Positions 32,598 through 38,204 of a stretch of DNA of 38,204 bases are shown here, in pieces (the stretch's first letter is position 1; each line of letters begins with the position of its first letter). The notes beneath the pieces are model-generated. The model was not told the origin of the DNA and did no database searches. It saw only the letters and a list, made by a program, of their open reading frames with translations. The translations under genes were made by a program, and so were the position numbers. Origin of the DNA: an uncultured Bacilli bacterium (GTDB taxonomy: Bacteria > Bacillota_I > Bacilli_A > RF39 > UBA660); contig CALVOW010000013.1 in assembly GCA_944350445.1 (NCBI GenBank), positions 1 through 38,204 of the forward strand, read 5' to 3'.

Positions 32598-34526
32598 ATG
32601 TTTAATATAGGAAATAAAGAAAATTATGAAATTGATGAAAAGGGAGTTCGAAATGTTCGGGGACTTGTTGTTGATATGATTGATAATGCTAACTCAGGAC
32701 ATCCTGGTATTTGTTTAGGAGCGGCCACTATTTTATATACTCTTTTTAAAAGACATATGAATATTTATTTAGATGATACTAAATTTTTAAATCGTGATCG
32801 GTTTGTTTTATCAGCTGGTCATGGTGCACCTCTTTATTATGTTATTCTTTATTTAATGAAGTTACTGACAATGGATGATTTAAAAAATTTACGAAAGATA
32901 AATTCGAAAACGCCAGGCCATCCAGAATATTTAAAAACGCCACTAGTTGAGATGTCAACAGGTCCACTTGGTCAAGGTATTGCTTCAAGTGTTGGGATGG
33001 CTATAAGTGAAAATTATTTACATAAAATAACGAATGGGTTAATTGATCATTATACATATGTTTTATGTGGAGATGGTGAATTAGAAGAAGGAGTGACATA
33101 TGAAGCTCTTAGTTTAGCTGGAACTTTAAAACTTCAAAAGTTTATTGTTATTTGTGATTATAATAAGGTTACTCTTGATAATGAATTAAATGTAAGTAGC
33201 AAAGAAGATTTAAAGAAGCGGTTTGAAAGTATTAATTATTTAGTTCTTGAAGCAAATGATACAGTTCAAAGTATTGATAATGCTTTAATAGAAGCTAAAA
33301 ATTCTAATTTACCATGTATTATTTTCGTTAATACAATAATTGGTTATGGATCTTTTTTAGAAGGTAAAAATATTGTTCATGGAAAACCACTTGCAGCTGA
33401 TGATATTTTAAATATTCATGAAAAGTTAGGATTATATAAAACTCCATTTACAGTTAATCAAGATGTTTTAGAAGATTTTTATCAAACTGTTTTAAAACGT
33501 GGGGAGAAATATTATAAAACTTGGCTAAAAAGATACCAAAAAGTAAAAGATAAAAATATAATTGATAAGTTATTAAAGGGTGAGAATACAGTTTCTTTAA
33601 CGGATATTAATATTGAATATAATAATAAATCTTTAAGAGAATTATCTGGTGATATTCTAAATTTTTTGGCTTCAAAATTTCCTTTTTTAATTGGCGGAAG
33701 TTGTGATTTATCATCATCTTGTAAAACTAATTTAAATGATTATTTAATTTTTTCTAGTGAAAATAGGGATGGTCGAAATATTTATTTTGGGATTCGAGAA
33801 CATGCCATGAGTGGTGTTTTAAATGGAATGGCGCTTAGTGGTCTTCGTCCTTTTGGTAGTACCTTTTTAACTTTTTCTGATTATATGAAACCAGGCATTC
33901 GTATGTCAGCTATGATGAATTTACCTGTTATTTATATTTTTACTCATGATTCAATAACGGTTGGCGAAGATGGCCCAACGCATCATCCTATCGAACAATT
34001 AGCATCTCTTAGCTTAATTCCTAATTTAAAAGTTTATCGTCCATATGATTTAAATGAATTAATAGGAAGTTACATGGATATTATGAATAATACTTCCCCA
34101 AGTGCTCTTATTTTACCTCGAGACAACAAAGAAATATCCGAATTAACAAAAATAAATGGCGTTTTTGATGGTATGTATGTTGTTCTTGACTCTTTAAAAG
34201 ATGATTATATTAATTTAATTACTAATGGCGAAGAATTGGGACTGGTTTTAGAAGTTGCTAAAAATTTAAGGGAACTAGATATTGGAGTTAGAGTAATTAG
34301 TATTCCTTGTTTAAAAAATGTAAAGCCAAAAGAAAAAGCTAAACTTTTGGAAAAAAGAACAATTGGAATTACGCTTGGAGTACCAGATTATTTATATTCA
34401 TTTACTAATGAAGTAATTGGTATTACGGAATTTAGTTTATCAGGTAGTAAAGAAGAACTTTTAGATTATTTTGGTTTTACTGTTAAAGAATTAGAAAGTA
34501 AAATATTGGAGCTTTTAAATAAGTAA
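32598..34526 (+). CDS. tkt: Transketolase
   Basis: 642 aa thiamine-diphosphate enzyme of the non-oxidative pentose phosphate pathway, moving two-carbon units between sugar phosphates. The start is NVRGLVVDMI followed by NSGHPG (about 34-39). The ThDP-binding GDGELEEG lies near residue 158, the pyrimidine domain contains FGIREHAMSG, and the phosphate-binding HDSITVGEDGPTHHPIEQ follows. The C-terminal transketolase domain is slightly shortened. Full-length and monocistronic; it feeds ribose for the nucleotide genes elsewhere in the window. Confidence 0.95.
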   Translation: MFNIGNKENYEIDEKGVRNVRGLVVDMIDNANSGHPGICLGAATILYTLFKRHMNIYLDDTKFLNRDRFVLSAGHGAPLYYVILYLMKLLTMDDLKNLRKINSKTPGHPEYLKTPLVEMSTGPLGQGIASSVGMAISENYLHKITNGLIDHYTYVLCGDGELEEGVTYEALSLAGTLKLQKFIVICDYNKVTLDNELNVSSKEDLKKRFESINYLVLEANDTVQSIDNALIEAKNSNLPCIIFVNTIIGYGSFLEGKNIVHGKPLAADDILNIHEKLGLYKTPFTVNQDVLEDFYQTVLKRGEKYYKTWLKRYQKVKDKNIIDKLLKGENTVSLTDINIEYNNKSLRELSGDILNFLASKFPFLIGGSCDLSSSCKTNLNDYLIFSSENRDGRNIYFGIREHAMSGVLNGMALSGLRPFGSTFLTFSDYMKPGIRMSAMMNLPVIYIFTHDSITVGEDGPTHHPIEQLASLSLIPNLKVYRPYDLNELIGSYMDIMNNTSPSALILPRDNKEISELTKINGVFDGMYVVLDSLKDDYINLITNGEELGLVLEVAKNLRELDIGVRVISIPCLKNVKPKEKAKLLEKRTIGITLGVPDYLYSFTNEVIGITEFSLSGSKEELLDYFGFTVKELESKILELLNK

Positions 34527-34531
34527 AATTG

Positions 34532-34560
34532 TTATAAACTTTATAAGTTTACTCATAATA
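34532..34560 (+). promoter_or_regulatory. Possible sigma-G/sigma-F promoter of spoIVB
   Basis: CATAATA (34,554-34,560) fits the forespore -10 pattern CATxHTA, with TTATA 17 bp upstream (34,532-34,536), close to the gHATR -35. The spacer holds a 7-bp palindrome (34,535-34,551). spoIVB is known to be read by these sigma factors in Bacillus. Position relative to the ribosome binding site is right. Confidence 0.45.
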
Positions 34561-34592
34561 GTATTGTAGTTAATTTTAAAAGGAGTGATAAA

Positions 34593-35558
34593 ATGAATTT
34601 TAAAAGACGACTACTAATACTTTTTTTAACATTTATGATACTACCATTTAATACCTTTGCCCTTAGTAAATATTTAGTTCCCGGTGGTGAAAATATTGGT
34701 ATTAACATAAAAAGTAATGGTGTTTTAGTTGTTGGTTTTTATGAATCAAATGCTAAAAGTTCTTTGCAAATAGGTGATATAATCGTTTCAATTGATGATA
34801 ATCAAGTATCTTCAATTAATGATATGTTAAAATTAGTTGATTCTTCCGAAGATGAAGTTACATTGAAAGTTGGCTATAAACGAAATAATCAGCTTTTTAG
34901 TACCGATTTATCGCTTGTTAAAGATGAAAATGGTGTTTTTAAAACTGGGTTGTATGTAAAAGATAGTATAACTGGAATTGGAACCTTAACTTTTATTGAT
35001 CCAACTACTAATCAATATGGGGCGTTAGGTCATTCCATTACTGATAGTAAAACAAATGTTCGTTTTGAAATAAAGGATGGTAAAATCTTTAAATCTGATG
35101 TTACTTCAATTGATAAAAGTCAAAATGGACAAACTGGCGAGAAAAATGCTAAATTTTATTTTGACACTGTTTATGGAACTATTGAACAAAATGAAGAAAC
35201 CGGTATCTATGGTACTTATAGTGAGGACTATAACTCTAAGGAACTAGTTGAAGTTGGTAGTATTGATGAGATTGAACTTGGCGAAGCGTATATAAAAACT
35301 ACTTTAGATAATAATAAAGTAGAAAATTTCAATATTGAAATTTTAAGCATAGACAAAGAAAGTGATACAAAGAATATTTTATTTAAAGTCACCGATTCCA
35401 CTCTTTTAGAAAAAACAGGGGGAATTGTTAAAGGTATGAGTGGTTCTCCAATTATTCAAAATAATAAAATAATTGGTGCCGTTACCCATACAGTAATAAG
35501 TGATAACACAAAAGGTTATGGAATTAGTATTATAAAAATGTTAGAAAGTATGGAATAG
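34593..35558 (+). CDS. spoIVB: SpoIVB-like serine peptidase (S55)
   Basis: 321 aa with a strong AAAGGAG site. A signal peptide or anchor (about 1-24) is followed by a PDZ domain (about 38-112, with GDIIVSID), then the S55 peptidase domain. GALGHSI gives the likely catalytic His147; GMSGSPI (281-287) holds the serine; GAVTHT and GYGI follow. In Bacillus, forespore-secreted SpoIVB cuts SpoIVFA, triggering SpoIVFB to process pro-sigma-K. The substrate pathway fits, because pro-sigK lies 1.5 kb downstream. It is shorter than B. subtilis SpoIVB (about 426 aa), mostly at the N-terminal side. Confidence 0.9.
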   Translation: MNFKRRLLILFLTFMILPFNTFALSKYLVPGGENIGINIKSNGVLVVGFYESNAKSSLQIGDIIVSIDDNQVSSINDMLKLVDSSEDEVTLKVGYKRNNQLFSTDLSLVKDENGVFKTGLYVKDSITGIGTLTFIDPTTNQYGALGHSITDSKTNVRFEIKDGKIFKSDVTSIDKSQNGQTGEKNAKFYFDTVYGTIEQNEETGIYGTYSEDYNSKELVEVGSIDEIELGEAYIKTTLDNNKVENFNIEILSIDKESDTKNILFKVTDSTLLEKTGGIVKGMSGSPIIQNNKIIGAVTHTVISDNTKGYGISIIKMLESME

Positions 35559-35579
35559 GAATTTATTTCCTATTTTTTT
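35554..35579 (+). terminator. Intrinsic terminator of spoIVB
   Basis: AATAGGAA (35,554-35,561) pairs with TTCCTATT (35,567-35,574), perfect 8 bp, then a T-run. It includes the stop codon. The following 209 bases to the nuclease gene show only its promoter. Confidence 0.85.
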
Positions 35580-35742
35580 AATGTTTAAGAATCAAAAATA
35601 TTGCTTTTACTATTTGACTATCAATAAAATAATTTATTAATTTTTAATTTAACAGATTTTTAAATAATAGCTATTATTTTTTCTTGTTCCTCTTATTTTA
35701 TTTTTTAATTTTGAAAATTAAATATAAGTAAAATTATGTTAA

Positions 35743-35771
35743 TTGACAACTTTTAAAAATTGGTTTAAAGT
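35743..35771 (+). promoter_or_regulatory. Promoter of the nuclease gene
   Basis: TTGACA (35,743-35,748), 17-bp spacer, TAAAGT (35,766-35,771); strong -35, weak -10. Confidence 0.5.
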
Positions 35772-35788
35772 AATAATAGAGGGTAGTT

Positions 35789-36499
35789 ATGAAAAAGAAG
35801 AATAAAAAATTAATTGCAAAAATAGTTATTTTATTGTTAATACTTGCTAGTTTTTATTTTCAAGATGATATTACTAAGTTTTTAAATAATAATATAGAAA
35901 CATCCTATGCTGTTGATTCGGTACCTGAGTATTTTGGATCTGAGTATATCATTATAAATGATAATGTTCCCGAATTTGCAGAAAGTGATTTTACAACGGA
36001 GTCATTTGAAGAATATAGTGAATTAGATAGTTTAGGGCGTTGTGGAGTTGCTTTTGCAAATATTGGTCAAGATTTAATGCCAACTGAGGAGAGAGGTTCG
36101 ATTGGTTATATTAAACCAAGTGGTTGGCAAACCGTTAAATATGATATTGTTGATGGGAAATATTTATATAATCGTTGTCATTTAATTGGTTATCAATTAA
36201 CTGGTGAAAATGCTAATCCTAATAATTTAATTACTTGTACAAGAAATATGAATGCAAGTGTTATGGTAAAATTTGAAAACGATGTAGCTGATTATATAAA
36301 AGAAACTGGCAATCATGTTTTATACCGTGTGACACCTGTTTTTGAGGGAGACAATTTATTAGCAAGTGGTGTCCAAATTGAGGCTGAATCTGTTGAAGAT
36401 AAGGGCGAGGGCATTCAATTTAATGTCTATATATACAATGTTCAAGAAGGAATTTCTATAGATTACAAGACTGGAGAAAGTAGCTTAGAAAAAAAATAA
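35789..36499 (+). CDS. Membrane-anchored DNA/RNA non-specific endonuclease (EndA/NucA-like)
   Basis: 236 aa. A Lys-rich head and one TM helix (about 9-25) place the nuclease outside the cell. The beta-beta-alpha-metal site reads YNRCHLIGYQLTG (127-139), with His131 as the likely general base, followed by NNLITCTRNMN and the metal-binding Asn near 153. The usual DRGH motif is NRCH here, as in streptococcal DNases with R-x-HLI. EndA of pneumococcus degrades the non-transforming strand in DNA uptake; secreted relatives digest extracellular DNA. No competence genes are in view, so nutrient or DNA scavenging is as likely. Confidence 0.88.
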   Translation: MKKKNKKLIAKIVILLLILASFYFQDDITKFLNNNIETSYAVDSVPEYFGSEYIIINDNVPEFAESDFTTESFEEYSELDSLGRCGVAFANIGQDLMPTEERGSIGYIKPSGWQTVKYDIVDGKYLYNRCHLIGYQLTGENANPNNLITCTRNMNASVMVKFENDVADYIKETGNHVLYRVTPVFEGDNLLASGVQIEAESVEDKGEGIQFNVYIYNVQEGISIDYKTGESSLEKK

Positions 36500-36518
36500 A
36501 AAAAATTTAAAAATATTG

Positions 36519-36547
36519 TTGACATATGTCTAAATGTATGATAAATT
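36519..36547 (+). promoter_or_regulatory. Promoter of the structured RNA
   Basis: TTGACA (36,519-36,524), 17-bp spacer, TAAATT (36,542-36,547). A TATAAT also occurs at 36,547-36,552 but at poor spacing. It lies downstream of the nuclease stop with no gene after it for 500 bases. Confidence 0.55.
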
Positions 36548-36553
36548 ATAATT

Positions 36554-37016
36554 GCTTAGTAAAGATAACATCTTACGAGTAATTGTTTGACTATAATATT
36601 TATTCGTTGAATATTTATTATATGTGATGGACTCAATATTTATTCTTTTAGAATTTATATTTTAGTCTTTATAAATTAATTTATTTAATTTATATTATAG
36701 CTTTTTAGCTATTTGGGATAATTGATTTTATCCTTGATTACCTAGATTGGTAATATATGTATTATTGATTTAATACATTTCGACAATTACTTATTTATGA
36801 ATGTTATTCGGTAAGAAAAGTTATATTTGGTTATATAATTATTATCGCCACTAAGTAGGACAATTGTTTTGAGAGGAGAAACTCAAGGATAAATAAGTTG
36901 TAATAAATACTGATAATATTTATTAAATATTTATATTATTTAAAACATAATATAAATTGTACGACTTTTTCTAAACTCGATTCAGATAGTTTTATCAGAA
37001 CTATTTGTTTTTTTTT
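36554..37016 (+). ncRNA. Candidate structured non-coding RNA, about 465 nt, upstream of sigK
   Basis: No ORF of note lies in 36,500-37,049, but the strand between a promoter and a strong terminator is full of stems. Hairpins seen: 36,670-36,694 (10 bp), 36,697-36,712 (6 bp, TTTT loop), 36,716-36,733 (6 bp, loop TTGATT), 36,737-36,754 (6 bp, loop TAGATT), 36,757-36,778 (8 bp, loop TTGATT), 36,821-36,838 (6 bp, loop TTGGTT), 36,869-36,886 (5 bp, purine loop AGGAGAAA) and 36,931-36,955 (9 bp). Long-range arms 36,783-36,797 with 36,890-36,901 enclose a GC-richer core near 36,845-36,890. I do not find landmarks of RNase P RNA, tmRNA, SRP RNA or common riboswitches. It could be an independent RNA or a long sigK leader ending in a regulated terminator. 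Confidence 0.6.
36983..37016 (+). terminator. Strong intrinsic terminator at the end of the structured RNA
   Basis: CAGATAGTT (36,983-36,991) pairs with AACTATTTG (36,999-37,007), 9 bp with one G-T pair, then nine Ts. Only 33 bases separate it from the sigK start. Confidence 0.85.
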
Positions 37017-37049
37017 ATCTTTTAAAAACATATACTTAATTGGTGGTAT

Positions 37050-37742
37050 ATGTTTTTTAATATTATAAATTTATTCAAAGAGATTTTCTTTCTAATGGGA
37101 AGTTATTCGAATAATTTATTTCCCGATCCTCTAACCCCAGAAGAAGAAAGTAAATATTTAGATGAAATGGAAAAAGGATCGAAAGAAGCAAGAAGTAAGT
37201 TAATTGAACATAATTTACGATTAGTCGCCCATATTGTCAAGAAGTTTGAACATGATGTCTCGTTTCAAGATGATTTAATTAGTATTGGAACAATTGGCTT
37301 AATTAAAGGAATTGATACTTATTCAAGAGATAAAAATGTTCGTCTTACAACTTATGCTGCTAGGTGTATTCAAAATGAAATTTTAATGTATTATAGAAGC
37401 AATAACAAATATAATAAAAATATCTCGATCAATGATGGAATTGGTTATGATAAAGATGGCAATGAAATTACAATTGTTGATATTTTAAAATCTGATAAAC
37501 CGGATTTTGCCCTTGATTTATATAAAAAAGAAAATATTAAATTACTTAGCGAATATTTTCAAGTTTTAACGAAACGAGAAAAAGAAATTATAACTTATCG
37601 ATATGGACTTAATAATGAAGATGAATTAACCCAAAAAGAGATTGCTAAGAAGTTGCATATATCAAGAAGTTATGTTTCTCGGATTGAAAAAAGAGCTTTA
37701 ACAAAGATGTTAAGAGAGTTTATTATTCACAAAAAAGATTAG
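37050..37742 (+). CDS. sigK: RNA polymerase sigma factor sigma-K, as the pro-form
   Basis: 230 aa, GGTGG just before ATG 37,050. Sigma-K directs late mother-cell genes in sporulation. The first 18 residues form a hydrophobic pro-sequence (LFKEIFFLMGS) followed by YSNNLFPDPL, matching in layout the B. subtilis pro-sequence cut between Ser and Tyr by SpoIVFB. Region 2 is strong (NLRLVAHIVKKFE, DLISIGTIGLIKGID, LTTYAARCIQNEI), as are GYDKDGNEI and the region 4 helix-turn-helix TQKEIAKKLHISRSYVSRIEKRAL. The gene is one piece, with no skin-like insertion. It implies a pro-sigma-K checkpoint, consistent with spoIVB nearby. Confidence 0.94.
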   Translation: MFFNIINLFKEIFFLMGSYSNNLFPDPLTPEEESKYLDEMEKGSKEARSKLIEHNLRLVAHIVKKFEHDVSFQDDLISIGTIGLIKGIDTYSRDKNVRLTTYAARCIQNEILMYYRSNNKYNKNISINDGIGYDKDGNEITIVDILKSDKPDFALDLYKKENIKLLSEYFQVLTKREKEIITYRYGLNNEDELTQKEIAKKLHISRSYVSRIEKRALTKMLREFIIHKKD

Positions 37743-37784
37743 TATAAGTTTTTTATTTAAATTCATACTATTAAGGGAGGATAT

Positions 37785-38138
37785 ATGTTTAATGATATAA
37801 TAGATGATGATTTTAATATGCGATGTGATATTTATGAAAGTGGAGATAAATATCATATTGAAATAGATTTACCAGGTTTTAAAAGGGAATATTTAAAAAT
37901 CGAATTTAATCATGGCTATTTAACAGTTTTAGCAACCAAAAAAGAAATTGAAAATCAAGATAATACTATTAATTATATAAAAAGGGAAAGAAGATATGGA
38001 GTTTATAAAAGAGAGTTTTATGTTGGAAATGTAGATTATACCAAAATAAATGCTAAATATAAAGATGGAGTTTTAATAATTGATGTTTTAAAAGCTATGG
38101 ATGAAAAAGATAAAAAAACTATTGAAATTATGATGTGA
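37785..38138 (+). CDS. Small heat shock protein, Hsp20/alpha-crystallin family
   Basis: 117 aa behind a perfect AAGGGAGG site. The alpha-crystallin domain covers about residues 10-105: DIYESGDKYHIEIDLPGF, GYLTVLA, ERRYGVYKREFYV, and YKDGVLIIDV. An ATP-independent holdase that binds unfolding proteins. The N-terminal arm is very short and there is no clear I-x-I tail, so oligomers may be small. Related short Hsp20 proteins occur in spore coats of some Bacilli, so its place beside sigK may matter. Only 42 bases separate it from sigK; cotranscription is possible. Confidence 0.9.
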   Translation: MFNDIIDDDFNMRCDIYESGDKYHIEIDLPGFKREYLKIEFNHGYLTVLATKKEIENQDNTINYIKRERRYGVYKREFYVGNVDYTKINAKYKDGVLIIDVLKAMDEKDKKTIEIMM

Positions 38139-38177
38139 ACCCCATTTAGGAGACATCATAAAAAGAACTATTCTTTT
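38129..38177 (+). repeat. Two hairpins at the 3' end of the Hsp20 gene
   Basis: TATGATGT (38,129-38,136) and ACATCATA (38,153-38,160) are a perfect 8-bp inverted repeat overlapping the stop codon, with a 16-base loop containing CCCC and GG. AAAAGAA (38,161-38,167) and TTCTTTT (38,171-38,177) follow as a second stem. They may act as a terminator. Nothing can be called in the last 27 bases. Confidence 0.45.
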
Positions 38178-38204
38178 AAAAAAAATCAAGGGCGAACGAA
38201 GTGA

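Noticed and set aside
36554..37016. RNase P RNA, tmRNA or SRP RNA for the structured region
   Set aside because: No P4-type GAGGAAAGTC, no ALAA tag frame and no SRP tetraloop core can be found.
37029..37038. CATAnnnTTA before sigK (and again at 37,764-37,773 before Hsp20) as sigma-E/K -10 boxes
   Set aside because: A start 6-7 bases after either box would remove or cut the ribosome binding site, and no matching -35 is present.
37050..37742. skin-like element interrupting sigK
   Set aside because: The sigK frame is continuous from pro-sequence to region 4.
1..38204. CRISPR arrays, tRNA or rRNA genes
   Set aside because: No regularly spaced repeats, no tRNA T-loop/acceptor pattern outside coding sequence, and no rRNA sequence seen.

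Overview
The window is very AT-rich and gene-dense. It looks like a chromosome segment of a low-GC Gram-positive bacterium, probably a gut Bacilli lineage near the Mollicutes/Erysipelotrichia (RF39-like). TGG is used for Trp and TGA ends real genes (hsdM, galE's upstream neighbour, the Ca2+ exchanger), so the code is standard. Hallmarks are pro-sigma-K, SpoIVB and a YqfQ-type protein, together with house-keeping genes in tight overlapping operons. No tRNA, rRNA or CRISPR array was seen.

Bases 1 to about 11,041 are the right-hand part of an integrated element. It carries an atypical methylase-specificity fusion with two small unknown genes, then a complete type I restriction system (hsdR-hsdM-hsdS), a decayed replication-type helix-turn-helix gene, an unknown small gene, and an integration module (68-aa gene plus large serine recombinase) behind an attenuator-like leader. 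The recombinase ORF runs into the host: the element sits inside a class B penicillin-binding protein gene with a C-terminal PASTA domain. Only the 3' part of that gene (about 11,042-11,707) is here; the 5' part and the left attachment site must lie left of base 1.

Bases 11,700-23,400 are core chromosome: pgsA, a two-domain XRE regulator, trpS behind a perfect consensus promoter, a nucleotide operon (thyA-folA-tmk-pyrH plus a small membrane protein), a membrane-anchored polysaccharide deacetylase with galE, a YqfQ-family gene on the opposite strand, a two-TM protein with truB, and a membrane-anchored protein with six bacterial Ig-like repeats.

Bases 23,500-34,500 hold a Ca2+ exchanger, a P-type Ca2+ ATPase and a secreted/membrane protein in one overlapping operon. 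The C-terminal membrane domain of that last protein is paralogous to the two-TM protein at 20,188. Then come mutM-recD2, small membrane proteins and transketolase.

Bases 34,500-38,204 hold spoIVB (with a sigma-G/F-like promoter), a membrane-anchored nuclease, a ~465-nt gene-free and highly structured transcript with its own promoter and terminator, sigK encoding an uninterrupted pro-sigma-K, and an Hsp20 gene. The strongest leads are the structured RNA before sigK, the recombinase element splitting a PBP gene in a likely spore former, the recombinase attenuator, and the degenerate methylase-specificity cluster.
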